Positions 35,472 to 47,142 are shown, numbered from the stretch's first letter. The stretch is 64,000 nucleotides of DNA from Clonostachys chloroleuca (GCA_037952775.1 JBANAY010000001.1:6200001-6264000); one strand, 5' to 3'. Notes: generated by a model from the sequence alone, not told the origin. Numbers and translations: made by a program.

Positions 35472-36646
35472 ACTATAAGAGTCTCAAGCAAGTATGTCCC
35501 TCGACTAAAGCGTTCTTAGGGAATATGGGCACTAGGCAGTCAGATGTACTAAGATGATATTTCAAGTTGTGAGTTTAACATGGCTGTAACTCCAAGGTGC
35601 CGAAAACTGTGCCCGCTACTCTTTTTGGCTTGGATATTTTCTGTGGCAACTCCACTAGCCTAAGAAATGCGAGGCACCTGGGAGGAATGAAAGATTTCAC
35701 GTCACTAAATGGGTCGTAGGGCCGACTCAATCCTGATGACAACCAATCATCTCTCTAGAATACTGTAATCGAATATACAGAAACCAGTCAATTGACATTG
35801 GGAAAATCCGTTTTTTAGGCCGTGGTAGGAGTAAGCCCGAAGGATACTGTTGAACATTCGTGCAACGTAGTGTCCAGTATTTCGAGTATGACGTGTCTGG
35901 ATAATCATTCCACAGAACTAGCTTTAGCACTATAAATAAAAGTATGTCACTCTGAACTTTCTCATTTGTTGTATTCTGGAATGTCCTCAGCTGCTATTCT
36001 TGGTGCATTGTGGCGCTCATTCTTGAATTTTCGGGGGAACTTTTTTGTGGTTCTTATGGATGGATTCTAGAAAGGCGCAACGGGCTTGTCCCGTCACAGT
36101 GCATGGCTTTTGGCTCACAGCTTCTCCCGTTTGAGTGGTCTAACGTGGCGTTTAACCTCTAACTTTGGCTTTGGATAGGGCTGGTTTTGAACCGACAATC
36201 ACCCCGAAGCTAGCGAAGATCACGGGCTGTTTGTTGGCTTGAGCTAGTTTCTAAGGGCCGTTTACCCGTTCTCGTGATCGTCTCAAGCCACACTACGTTT
36301 TGCCTGTCTAATGTGCAGTCTCGTAACCTAGGAATTGCCAAGGGCAATTCAGAGAATTCGTCATCAGTCGTCGTCAGCAGTAGTCATCGTAGTGGGAACT
36401 CAGAACGAACACGGCTTGTCCTCGATTTCTATTTCACCGAGGATCTCTAGTACTGGCGAGCAAGCACAAGTTCAGCTCATAACATTCTGGGTATCTTACA
36501 ACAAGTATAAGAGGAATACCTTTCCCAGTCTCTGAATACACTTTTCAAACCATCAACAATAACAACAATCAACAACCAACAATCAAATCAACAACACCAA
36601 CCCTAATACTAAGACTTCTCTACAAATCTTTCCATCTCTTTTCAAC
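35472..36646. other. Intergenic; CA-rich leader of the cysteine-rich gene at its end
   Basis: No gene seen. Bases 36551-36640 are rich in CAA/ACA (CAACAATAACAACAATCAAC), a leader type often found before highly expressed fungal secreted-protein genes. Confidence 0.5.
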
Positions 36647-36932
36647 ATGAAGTTCCTCGCTACCGTCGTCCTCTTCGCTGCCACCTCCATGGCTACTGCC
36701 GCACCCGCCCCCGACGTCAATGACGAAGGAAGCAACGGCCAGTGTCAGAATGTTGGGCAGCGCTGCAACTATAGCATTCACCCGGCGCTCGCTTGTTGCC
36801 CCGGGCTCCAGTGCTACACCCCTCCCGGATCCCCTCCTGGTGCCTATGGATACGTAAGTCAAGGCCGTCCTAGCTATAGCTACGTATTGGTTTAGTGCTA
36901 ACTTTTCTTTTTTGAAGTGTCACAAGAACTGA
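36647..36932 (+). CDS. Small secreted six-cysteine protein with knottin-like spacing
   Basis: Exons 36647-36853 and 36918-36932 give 73 aa. The signal peptide MKFLATVVLFAATSMATA is followed by a short propeptide-like APAPDV. Mature cysteines follow C-x6-C-x10-CC-x4-C-x(14)-C, the order of inhibitor-cystine-knot miniproteins. The last exon is only 15 nt (Cys-His-Lys-Asn-stop) and supplies the sixth cysteine, so the intron 36854-36917 matters for the fold; unspliced translation runs to an 82-aa product with five cysteines. The product is probably extracellular and could be an effector or a wall-active peptide; no function can be read from the sequence. Confidence 0.8.
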
Positions 36933-37533
36933 GATATATGAGAATTGATTGGGATTTCTTCAAGAAAAATAGAGGCGAGAAAAAACGAGAAAGAGAACAA
37001 TCGCTCTAGACCCCTGCATCCCAATAAACGATTTCGGATAGAAGGACGCCTTGAGATAGGTTTTTGTGCCCTGTTTAGAAGAATTGGCTTTGGGGTTTTC
37101 CCTATCTCAATTTACAAATGTAGAGGCGAAGTCTTAGTTTGTTCAATTGACTTTTATTGGTATTCAATATAATCAATCCACCAGTGAACTAATGTAAAGA
37201 AGAGATTTGTTAAGTATCGGAATATCTCAGAGGGGTCCAAATAAAAAAACAATATTAACAAGCAAAATATCATGGCAATGCTTCTAGGTCTGGCAAACAA
37301 CCTATATATTATTGAAAGAATTGGGAGTAATATAGACACGAGGAAGCCGGATAGCTAAGATTAAAAGATCTATAAGTGGTAAGGTGAACATCACATAGTG
37401 CCTCACACCAATACTTACGTGCCAGGTATTCATTACGTTTCTATTCAACTGAAAGCTCTAACCGAGTCTATTTTACATAGGTTTAAGGGAAGTTTGGATC
37501 ATGGTCCATCTAAGGTACACTAATACAATCTAT
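36933..37533. other. AT-rich 3' spacer
   Basis: AT-rich, no gene or repeat that I can support. Confidence 0.4.
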
Positions 37534-38791
37534 TTACAGTGATGGGAGAAACTTCGCATTCCTCATCCTTTCCCACGACCGTACGTACCCCTCAGCTGTA
37601 TCAATTTGCTCGTCAAAACCGACAGAGCGCGAGGCCGAAAGATCATACTGCCTGTTAAAGTCGAAATCTACCAGCATGAAGTGAGTGTGGCCCCATCCCT
37701 GCTCGTCGACAAGCTTCTCATTCAACCCATGCCGCTGTGCAACCTCTCGCCATACGTTTTTGTTCTTCTCAATGAACTCTAGCATAGGTGTAGCATTGGT
37801 GTCCGGGCTGCCGCCGACCAGGTCAAAATGCTCACAAAGCTTCGGCCACACCTGGGCCCAAGTTGCCGTCTGCCCGTCAGCGACGTTGAAGACTCCACCA
37901 TCGCCACACTTCTCAGGATGAAGAGCAGCAAATATTTCCATCCTGGACAAGATATCTTGGAAGGTGTCTGAGTGGGTGGAGTGGTAACCATGTTCGTAGC
38001 CTGGGAAAGGGACTGTGGCTCCAGCACCCTTGACTTCCTTGTACAAGGTGAGATAAATTGCAATGCCTTGTGCCATATTCATCGCGTTCGATCCTGGAGC
38101 AAATCCCACAATCCCATCAGGGCGAATTTCGCTAAATGTCCATTTCTTTCCCCGTGACAGATCCTTGAGCAGATCATATTGGTTGTAGTAGAAAATTTTG
38201 CTGGCCCACGGCTCTGGGATGCGAGGGCAATCTTCCTTTAGGGGTGGCTGAATCTTTACATCCTTTGGAAATTCAAGGCCGTATCTGTCGGACTGTCAGT
38301 ATTAAAGGGTGATATACGAGGATCTGAGCATCCCTACCCCTTGCCTCCTGTCTGCAGGATGAGCACTTTGAACTCTGGTGCCACTTTCTCTACAGCCTCC
38401 ACTGCAACCTTGAGCAGGTTGGTATTTTTTATTTTGAGAGACTCGTGATCCTGAGTTTGGATGTATGCTGCAATTTTCTCAGATTTCGTCTGGCAGCGGA
38501 AGTCGTTTCTGGCTATCACTTACCTGTAAAGAATACGTGCGTCACGGTAGCAATGTCTGGAACCTTCTCTTTGAGTGTGGCAGCCACTTCGTCGGCGCTT
38601 TTTGTCAAGTTGATGCCGTCTGCAATTTGAATGCGATCATCGCTCGGAATCTGCAGTTGCTCAAGAGTGGTGGGCCGGTTGGTCGTGCCGGTGATACGGG
38701 CAAAGGCGGTTTCAGAGGGGTACATTCGAGCTTGGTTGACAAGCGACCAGCCAGAGATGCCAGAAGCGCCGAAGATCAAAGCATGTGCCAT
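37534..38791 (-). CDS. PRISE-type NAD(P)-dependent reductase (progesterone 5-beta-reductase/iridoid synthase-like SDR)
   Basis: Exons 38791-38524, 38467-38338 and 38284-37534 give 382 aa. The nucleotide-binding loop is GASGISGW at residues 8-15. Joined exons read VTHVFFTAYIQTQDHE and LILQTGGKGYGLEFP, both typical of the PRISE family. FYYNQYDLLKD contains the family's active-site tyrosine pattern, and SEIRPDGIVGFAPGS follows. Members reduce activated C=C bonds of enones using NADPH. The neighbouring Baeyer-Villiger-type gene on the same strand suggests a shared ring- or enone-modifying pathway, but this is an inference. Confidence 0.88.
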
Positions 38792-39509
38792 TGTCGGATA
38801 AGCCGAGCCTTTGAAGCGTAGCAGTGTGTAGAATTGTCTTGCTTCTGTACCAAGTAGAAAGATGCTCTTTTATCGTAGGGCACCCAGCACCAAGACTACA
38901 ATATTCAGAAGAGGGTATTATTAATCCACTTCCAGTATTTGAACAGCATGACGCCACCATCATCGAGAAGTGGATAAACGCGTCGACGAAGAACTGGGCA
39001 TTCTCCGACTAATTGTAGCAAGTCAGGGGCTGATTGGCTGAGACATCGGAAAGCAGAATCCGAGCCCGACTGGAGCACCCACTGGCTACAGAACAGCCCT
39101 GCCTCCACTTTGCTTCCTTGAGAAACGGATATCCTGTAGAGGACAGAGGGCAGATAATCGAAAAATAGGAATGTCGACCAAAGGATACCTATTTGCCAAA
39201 CTTGAAGTTGTGCTTAGTACAAAAGCGCGTATCACATAGCACAACTAGATGGCTGGGACATAGATAAGTACGTTCGTTGATGCTACCCAGATCATAATGT
39301 GAATAGGTGAGGCTGCGGTTGATATGAAATCTTAAAGTGAAAGCCGATGATTTGTTCTACGTCTTGAAGTACGGGTACTTCCACCTAAGAAGGAACGCAA
39401 ATATTGTGTGGAACTCAAAATGACCTACAAAGCAGTAAGTAAAAGAGATTTTTTTCCAATTTGACTTCTACACTATTAAAACCATCTGCTCCTTAATTTG
39501 GAGAGATGC
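38792..39509. other. Spacer between PRISE reductase and monooxygenase genes
   Basis: About 0.7 kb containing the reductase promoter and the 3' end of the monooxygenase gene; no other gene is seen. Confidence 0.4.
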
Positions 39510-41446
39510 CTATCGAAGCATTGTGTTCAGATATGGGCTTGGAAGAGCGGCTAGGTGGGCAGATATTCCCACTCTGCTCAGCCCGTAGATAGCCGCGGTA
39601 GTTGCCAACAATACAAACAGGGGAGCGGAGCTCTGAAGCCTGCGCCGGAAGCTGTTAATGAACCACAATTTGTCGCCGCCCTTTCGAATAAATGCTTTGT
39701 GGTCGGTGAAGAGGGTGGCGAACCAGAACTCGATGGCCATCCCAGGCCAAGACGCAGCATTGCGCCCAAACTCTCCAATATACCAGTTGGTGCATTTGCC
39801 GGAGAATACACTGTTACGGAGTTTCAAGTGGATTTCGTTGGTGGTGCGGTTCTCCACTGTCTCCTTGACCTCGACGATATTGGCATTCCCATCGATAAGA
39901 GGCTTCACCAGTGCCCTCGCGGCGTAGTCTACCTGGACCTCGCACGCGTACAAGGCCGAGTTATTCGCAGGGAATGTGTTTGGGCCAAATCTGCTCTAGT
40001 TAGCTAAGTACGACCTCTCGTGGATCGTGGATCTTACAGGATGGCAAGGTTAGGAAAGTTGTGAACAAAGGTCCCGAGGTACGCCTGCGCTCCTCGGCAC
40101 TCGTTCCATTGCTGTTGGAGGGTGTTGCCATCGGCGCCCATGATTTCCATGGGCGTCAGAAACTGCGAGACTTTGAAACCAGTGGCGAGAACAATGATAT
40201 CATACTCATCTTCCCTCCCTGAGGAGCTGATGATCCCGGTCTCTGTGACCCTCTGAAGACCTTCAGGGATAAGCTCAATGTTGTCTCGGTGAAGGGCCTC
40301 AAGGTAGCCCGGGTCAGCAATCTTTCGCTTACACCCAAGCTCAAAGTCGGGCGTGAGAATTGCGTGGTATTTCTCTGGCGCCTTATGGCGGATATAGTCT
40401 CGAGCCACATCCTCTTCTTTCAAGCGCTGCTGGACACCAGCGTCCGTCCCACGGTACGCATACGACTGCTTGTCGATGGACCAGAAGATGTTCCAACGGC
40501 GCAAACGCATGAGGAGAGGAACAGTTCGGAACAGCCACTTCTCGAAGCCTGTGAAGTGACGGTTGGGGCGCTCATGATACCATTGGGGGCTGCGGGCATA
40601 CTGCTTGACGTATTCGGCCTTCTCAGACAATGCGGGAACGACTTGGACTGCGCTACACCCGTTTCCAATGACAGCCTAGACAGTTATGCCTGTTAAAAAG
40701 CCAGACATGAAATTTTACAATTTACGGTTGCACTTACCACCCTCTTCCCAGCGTAGGACACATCATGGCGCCATTGCGCGGTGTGGTAGATCGGGCCTCT
40801 GAAATTCTCCATTCCTTCGAAGTGTACCTTGATGATGGACGTTAGACTAGGACTTAGGGCGACGATGATGCCTGTAACATACCTCTCGCGGTACGGAGAT
40901 CCCACCGACTGCCGATATGAACATTGTGGCAGTCCGTGTGAATTCTATGCCCGTCTTGAGATCCCTTAGGCGGACTCGCCACTGATTCTTGGAGGAATCC
41001 CATTCCGAGCCGATGCATTCTACTCCGAGATTGATATGAGGGCGCAGGTTAAATTTATCCACTGTATCTTCAATGTACTGCAGGATCTCTTCCTGCTCAG
41101 CTAGCTCCTTGGACCAGTTTGGATTTAGGTTGAAACTGAAGGAGTACAGAGTTGACTGAACATCGCATCCACTGCGTCAGTTTGTCAGAGAAGTCATGTT
41201 CAATCAGCATCATGGATGTGGTGTGTTGGTTTCTCCGAACGGTAGGTTGATGGGGAAATTAGAAAAGAGAAAGCTTGGGCCAAAAAGTACATACCAACCA
41301 GGATACGAATTCGCTCGCCAAGTCCCCCCGACACCGTCCATCTTCTCGTAAATTGTGAAGTCGTCGAACTGAAGCTCATGCTTTAGTTTGTGGGCCATGG
41401 CAACGCCGGATGGCCCAGCGCCAATGATGATTGCGGAGATTGGCAT
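39510..41446 (-). CDS. Baeyer-Villiger-type FAD monooxygenase
   Basis: Exons 41446-41295, 41171-40883, 40827-40738, 40675-40038 and 39990-39510 give 549 aa. The first Rossmann motif is GAGPSGVAMA; GVGGTW and YPGCGCDVQSTLYSFSF follow once intron 1 is removed. The Baeyer-Villiger fingerprint FxGxxxHTxxW is present as FRGPIYHTAQW, and a second Rossmann motif reads GNGCSAVQ. A late LATGF motif and GPNTFPANNS are also typical. A C-terminal hydrophobic helix (APLFVLLATTAAIYGL) suggests a membrane anchor. It should insert oxygen next to a ketone with NADPH and FAD. It is divergent from the zinc dehydrogenase gene across 456 bp. Confidence 0.9.
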
Positions 41447-41902
41447 AACGTCTTGATGACTTTCTCGTAAGGATTTTTGGGATACGCGAAAAAAGAAGTT
41501 GTAGAATTTACAATGAGTTACAAAAATGAAAGAATGCTGCTCGCGGCGATGAAGATTTTGAAAAATACTCCCAGGTCTATGTGCAATACCAGAAAGCCAT
41601 CGAATACGCCATACGACGCTGTACGATTCCGATACTGGCCGCTACATCGGGAAATTGCGATTGTATGGAAATGAACGACTGGATGGGAAGCATAGTCCGC
41701 GAATCAAGGTTCGGAATCTACTTCCCGGTGCAACGCTTGCTCCGACAAAGCCGGTCTTGAGACAGATCTCCACTGACCTATTTATGCCAAGAACTAGTGA
41801 TCAAGAAAAGTCCGACTAAGTGCTATAAAGAATGAACGGAATTAGTAGGGCGACAAAAACGGTGCGCATGTATTCGCAATCCATCAAGAAACGGAGGCGC
41901 CG
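41447..41902. promoter_or_regulatory. Divergent promoter between monooxygenase and zinc dehydrogenase
   Basis: 456 bp between two divergent start codons with no coding sequence; a shared promoter is inferred from arrangement only. Confidence 0.4.
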
Positions 41903-43261
41903 ATGTCAGGAATCATGCTTGCTCAGGAGCTGCACGCAGCGAAGGATCTCAGGCTGGTATGTTTATGCCCCTTTTGCAAATATCCACAGGATTGGGAAAG
42001 AAAAGAAAAGAATGTATTTGAAGAGCGTACTGAAACCTGTTGACACGCATTTCACCGGCTTATTAGGTGAGGAGGTCGATTGAACCTCCCGCAGAGGACG
42101 AGGTGCAGATTGCAATGAGAGCAACTACACTCTGTGGTTCTGATCTACATTATTTCACCCATTTTGCCAATGGAGACTTTAAGATAAGAGAGCCTCTCTC
42201 TCCAGGTCACGAATGTTCTGGTGTGATTGTTTCTGTTGGCGCGGCTGCCGAGAAGAACCGTGACCTCAAAGTTGGCGACAGAGTTGCGGTAGAGGTTGGC
42301 GTGCCGTGCGGCGACTGTGATCGTTGCGCAGAGGGCACGTACAACGTCTGTGGAAAGCTCAGGTTTCGGAGTAGTGCCACAGCTTTCCCCCATTATCAAG
42401 GCACGCTGCAGCAGCGGTTCAATCATCCGGCGCAGTGGGTTCACAAGTAAGTCATCTGCTTCACAAAGGTCCAGTGATGATGTTGGTAGCTGACCGGGCA
42501 GATTGCCCGAAACTATATCATTCGCCGAAGGTGCTCTCCTTGAGCCGTTGGCCGTTGTCATTCATGCTGTGCGTAAAGCAGATGCGAAGAATGGCGCCAG
42601 CTGCCTGGTCGTTGGAGCGGGTGCCGTGGGACTTCTCTGCGCGGCCGTTGCCAGGAACTTCGGGTATCGACATATCGTGCTGGCCGACATTGTTCAAAAC
42701 AGACTCGATTTTGCGCTCTCTAATGGCTTTGCCGACGCGGCTGTAAATCTTCCAGCTCGGAGGTCTAGTACCACTGAGGAAGATCTGGCCTTTGCAAAAG
42801 AAGACGCAGAGACCTTGCGTAAGCAGAACGGCGACAAGGCATTCGACAGGACATTTGAGTGTACAGGCGTCGAATCCTGCGTGAGAACGTCGATATATGT
42901 AAGTATGGTCCGGAATTCTTGAGGCTATAGTGAAGAAGCTGACCCACTGCCAAAGGCCACTCGCAACGGGGGCAAGATACTCCTCGTCGGTATGGGAACA
43001 CCGATCCAGACGCTGCCTATATCGGCCGCAGCACTGCGCGAAGTTGATATTATCGGTGTTTGGCGTTATGCAAACTGCTATCCTCGTGGCATAAAATTGA
43101 TGGAGCATGCAGGCCGGGAGGGCATCCCGGATCTGAAGAAGCTCATCACGCATTCTTTCCAAGGCTTAGAGGAAGCTGGTGCTGCCTTTGACATGGCCGC
43201 AAAGACTTGCGATGAAGAGGGGAAATTAGTGATTAAGGTAGTACTAGAAAATGCCGAGTAG
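41903..43261 (+). CDS. Zinc-dependent sorbitol/xylitol dehydrogenase-like MDR
   Basis: Exons 41903-41956, 42067-42446, 42502-42898 and 42956-43261 give 378 aa. The short first exon (MSGIMLAQELHAAKDLRL) joins to an IEPP segment as in polyol dehydrogenases. TTLCGSDLHY and GHECSG supply catalytic zinc ligands, and GVPCGDCDRCAEGTYNVC holds four structural-zinc cysteines. GAGAVGLL is the NAD(H) Rossmann loop, and an ECTGVE segment follows. The enzyme should oxidise a polyol C2 hydroxyl to a ketose with NAD+. The family resemblance is to xylitol and sorbitol dehydrogenases; the precise substrate is unknown. A transketolase relic lies just downstream, which hints at a former pentose-use locus. Confidence 0.9.
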
Positions 43262-43625
43262 TAGAAGGGCTGCAACTGCCATTGCCTTGTTAGACGAATT
43301 TTACGTCTCATTGTGATGACCTCGGGCCTTCAGCTTCACGCAACTACTCGATCAGTGTTCTGAATGTTTTCGGTGGCCATCGGAATTTGCACGAGCATGA
43401 TTCCTGGCTCGACATCGGGTAATGGTTCACCCACTCACTGGATTCATCATCAAGTTCAATGTATCTTAATCAAGACATCCCGTAGCTGGAGCCGAAATAA
43501 ATATTTTGACAGATGACATCAACAGTTAGGGAACCCTGATGGAAGAAAGGGTCAGAAAAAGCAGACCATAGATCTATCTAATTGACTTTAACCTCAAGTA
43601 TTTGTAGTCTAGGTAGTTCATAAAT
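43262..43625. other. Short intergenic spacer
   Basis: No gene or repeat seen between the dehydrogenase and the transketolase relic. Confidence 0.4.
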
Positions 43626-44330
43626 CTAGAGTTGCATCCATCCAGATTGCCTTGCTCCCGCTCCCGCAAGAGCCCGGAGATAGTTCTTCACCTTCTCAAC
43701 TATGCCCTTGGTGTCGAGAACAAACTTGTCGTAATTGCTCTTATTTGAGGCTGAGTATCCAAATCCAGTGATTCCAATGCTGGCGGTTGCGTATCTTGCC
43801 CAGACCGTGGCCACAAGCTCCTCCACGCTGACGACGGGCTTGTCATCCAATGGAAACACCGACGCCTTGTACTCGGCGCTCTGCTTTTCGAACAGGTCCA
43901 GGCTCGGTGCACTGACCAAGCGCACAGAAATGCCCTCCCTGGCCAAAATATCGGCAGCAGCAACAGCATAATGGAGATTTGATCCGCAGCTTGCAAGTGT
44001 GAGATGGAAGTCATTTGGCTCTCGGATCACGTATCCTCCGCGGGATACCTGTTTCCTATCTGTGTTCGGCACGTATCCCACCGAGTCTCGGGCGAGAGAA
44101 AGCATTGAAGGACTCTTGTAACTTTCAAGAGCATGTATCCAGCAGCAAATAAGCTCTTCGGCATCGCAAGGACGGAAGTATGTCAGTCCTGGCATGACAC
44201 GGAAGAGTGAATCCACCTCCACCTCCACCAGCTGGTGGTGGGTCCATTCTGCCCTTCCTCTATAAAGATAAACTTCATGTAATAACTTTCATTCGACGAG
44301 CCGCTATCCTGACGGCAAGTGAGTCATCCG
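43626..44330 (-). pseudogene. Transketolase (or dihydroxyacetone synthase) C-terminal relic
   Basis: An open frame to 43626 reads DSLFRVMPGLTYFRPCDAEE, then SLARDSVGYVPN, then a C-terminal transketolase domain (VFPLDDKPVVSVEELVATVWARYATASIGITGFG) with a natural stop. Upstream of about 44228 the frame breaks: EEGQNGPT is in one frame and HQLVEVEVDSLFR in another, which a single missing C would explain. Farther upstream AVRIAAR and MKVI fit the preceding transketolase strand but with more breaks, and the N-terminal thiamine-diphosphate half is not visible. It is therefore a truncated relic of roughly the last third of the enzyme. Confidence 0.75.
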
Positions 44331-44702
44331 TACGAAGGTTCGCAGAATTTTTCCTGCCATATGAGTACATCTTGGGCGGGCTAGGAAAGGCTATATTTTT
44401 AAGCTTCCGTATTCATTGGGTTGAGTTATCAGGTTCTGGTAGCTTCATTGTTGTTGAACTTCGTTTTGTTGCTCTTCCGTATATTATGGCTTTCGCGCTA
44501 GACGAAGAAAGTTTTCTTACGCTTGGCGGTAACCTTCTGCTTAGGGTATAAAGACACCCAAAGGGCGATTTCTAGGACCCAACCAGGAGTCCCCCTCTTT
44601 CCATCAGAAGTCCACCTCTCTCTATCCGAAGTCCACCTCTTTCCACCAGAAGTCCATCTCATTCCACCAGAAGCCCGTCTCTTTCCACTGAAGCTCAAAA
44701 TC
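44331..44702. other. Leader region with a 21-bp tandem repeat
   Basis: Upstream region of the 44703 gene. It holds no ATG-led gene; the repeat is listed separately. Confidence 0.45.
44590..44693 (+). repeat. Imperfect tandem repeat, five units of 21 bp
   Basis: Units resemble GTCCACCTCTTTCCACCAGAA with a few changes each; the last is 20 bp. The array ends about 10 bp before the start codon at 44703. A reading frame continuous with the gene crosses it (heptads such as EVHLFPP), but no ATG lies upstream in that frame, so the array is probably transcribed leader. Confidence 0.8.
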
Positions 44703-45343
44703 ATGGGCCACAAACACAGCAAGCCGTCCGAGGACCCAGGAGGTACCGGCAGCACCCGAGGTGAGCAAGCAGCAGGCTATAACATAATGGCTCACACTTA
44801 CATTTTATTTGATCAGCAACGAAGCCGGAATTCCATCCACCAGGGCAGCCGCCTCCAGCATATGATGACTGCGATAAGACGGCATGGTTGCCCCGAGAGA
44901 ATGTTCTGCTGATCATCGAGAATGTGAATATAATCATGAAAGAGGTGGTGGGTGAACTGGATGATGAACTCGACGGTTCTTCCGATGTGCTTGTGGCTTC
45001 GGGCCATATTTGCGAGAGCTGTACTGTGGCTGCAAGAACAGTTACCAAAACTATGCTCCCAAACATACCGCATAAATCTCTCGTCAGTGATTTATACGAA
45101 TGCCATACTAGACTTAAAGAACTATCTCAGGCTCTTGTCAGGGATGTACCAGTGGATAAAGAAGTGGCAGTCATCCTGATCTCTGCTAATGCGGTTACAA
45201 AGGCTGCCTATAAGGCCAGGTCAACCAGTAAGGACTACCGTACAGCAACATGGGCTGCTATAGTAGGTATAATGATGTACAGGATCAGCGCGAGAATTGC
45301 TTCGAGAAAGTATAAAAGTCTAGCTCAAGATCTGGCTGTCTGA
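44703..45343 (+). CDS. Unknown small protein with N-myristoylation signature and PPxY motif
   Basis: Exons 44703-44760 and 44817-45343 give 194 aa. I do not recognise the family. The N-terminus MGHKHSKPS fits the MGxxxSK N-myristoylation consensus, with added basic residues that would favour membrane binding. GQPPPAYDD soon follows; PPAY is a PPxY motif that can bind WW domains of Nedd4/Rsp5 ubiquitin ligases. The rest is helical, with amphipathic segments (LLIIENVNIIMKEVVGELDDELD) and a hydrophobic ATWAAIVGIMMYRI near the C-terminus. The start has a good context (A at -3, G at +4). The intron is supported by GTGAGC/ATCAG borders and frame. A membrane-associated adaptor is a guess from motifs only. 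Confidence 0.65.
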
Positions 45344-46607
45344 AAATGGTGTCTTGGGCCGGGTGTTTCTTGAGCATGTATTAAGGGGTTACAGGGTTGA
45401 ATTCATAAACGTTCTGCCCCTATTTAGGGTTGGTACGAGATTGAGATGAGCGTGAACCTACCTACCTAGGAATAAGAATCGAATGGCAGTGAGATGGTTA
45501 CTTATCCGTAATGGTCGATCTTTCCAGCATGACAGAGCTGAGATCGTCGTGAAGCAAGAGCCACCTCCAGTACGAGCAGCAATGTCTGCCGATGTGATGG
45601 ATTTGTGAGGCAAAAGAATAAGGATCTGGATAACCAGGTGTATTTCTCATCTAATTGAGGGCGGTATAACCTGGCGTGTTTGGACGATCGGGCAGAAGAA
45701 ATGATGAAGCTTGACTCCATCATGAGATGCTTGATCCTCCAAGTGTCATGAAATACTCAAAAATGGTAAGCGAGCTTCTGCTTACGTTATCAAATAGACG
45801 TTTTCAATTCCGAGAAGCAATATTGTTGTTGATTCCCAAGCTTATTGGACTTGTCACTCATATTCACGGCGTGTTTAGACGCGATGCACAAACTGCTGCC
45901 TGAACTCTTCCAATGTTAGCAGCAAGATTGCATGCGTTGAACAGCAAGAGCGACGATATGCTTTCAAGGAGAGGTCAGCGATTCTTTCCCGAGATCAATG
46001 CCAGCATAGTAGAAGGAACCAGGATCGTGTGTCAGGCGACCGGGAGGACATGCCAGTTTTGACGCTCGCGCCTGACACGTCAATTGGTCATCACATGCTA
46101 ACAAGGACCAATTTACATGCTCCCTTATTTACAACAACTGCTGCAGTCGACATTTTGCCCAACTGCCCAATATGAGTTCAGATAACCTCCGGGTGGCACA
46201 CTGGGTAGGGCAAAGTAGGAGTTCGCGTCTCAAATCTCCCTATAGGTAATTTGCACGTCATCCTGAACGGTGAACTCCTGATCTGATGAAAGATCCGGTA
46301 CACTTAGAAACCCCAGGGGATGTCACGAGTGAGTAGAGTCTTAGTCTTTATAGTTGGTAGCCTTGAAAGATGGTTCTTGCATTATCCAAGTGGTTTCCTG
46401 CTTCCCATCTTAGAGTATCTCGGTGTTTATTGCATCAAGCCCGGCTTCTGGCACTCGTGCATGACCCAAGGAAGCATATTTGGATAGTTACGAAGGAAGG
46501 GTCTGGTTTATGTCATGTTGGTTCACTCCTGCCCATTTCATGATCTCGGGGTGTAAACATGATTTCGTGGAATCTTCTCCTTATCCTCTTCTCTCTTCTT
46601 TTCCGCA

Positions 46608-46649
<42 letters not shown>

Positions 46650-46701
46650 CAGCAGCACCACCACCACCACCATCACCACCACCACCATCATCATCACCAC
46701 C
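45344..46701. other. Gene-free spacer with microsatellites at its right end
   Basis: No supportable gene in 1.36 kb. Ends in a CA microsatellite and a CCA/CAT-rich stretch. Confidence 0.45.
46612..46651 (+). repeat. (AC)n microsatellite, about 40 nt
   Basis: About 20 perfect AC units, followed immediately by CAG/CCA/CAT-type triplets to about 46703. Confidence 0.9.
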
Positions 46702-47106
46702 ATGACGCCTGTGGAGACGGCCGGGCTGGCCCTGGGGGGGGCCTCGCTCGGCGTGGGGCTGGTGAGCCTCATGTGTTGGGGTGTCCACGCGTTTCGGGGT
46801 CGGCGGCGGCGCCTCCACCCCGCCGACCCAAAGGAGAGGAAAGGGCTCTCCGATTTTGTGTGGCGCGGTCGGACCCGGCTGGCTGAGGCCGTCGCCTCGG
46901 TCGCCTCGGCCATCGCGCCGGGTCCGACCGGCGGGTTGAGGAGGACCTCGGGGGGAGGGGGCCGGGGGGGAAGGGGGCGGAGGAGAGCTCCGTTGATGAC
47001 GAGTTTGTTTGAGACTTTTGTTTTTTGTTGTTTTTTGTGTGTTTTTTGTTTATTTTTTGTTTGTTTTTTGTTGTTTTTTGTCTTTTTTGTGTGTGTTTTT
47101 TGTCCC

Positions 47107-47142
<36 letters not shown>

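Noticed and set aside
36180..36260. tRNA-like B-box (GGTTCAAAACC) on the minus strand
   Set aside because: T stem does not pair and no matching acceptor stem or A box is found.
44498..44755. Antisense frame with repeated RWTSDGKR-like heptads
   Set aside because: It is the antisense reading of the 21-bp leader repeat; no start context or family match.
46190..46255. A-box-like TGGCACACTGGG followed by GAGTTCGCGTCTC
   Set aside because: The boxes are too close together and the B box is poor; no cloverleaf forms.
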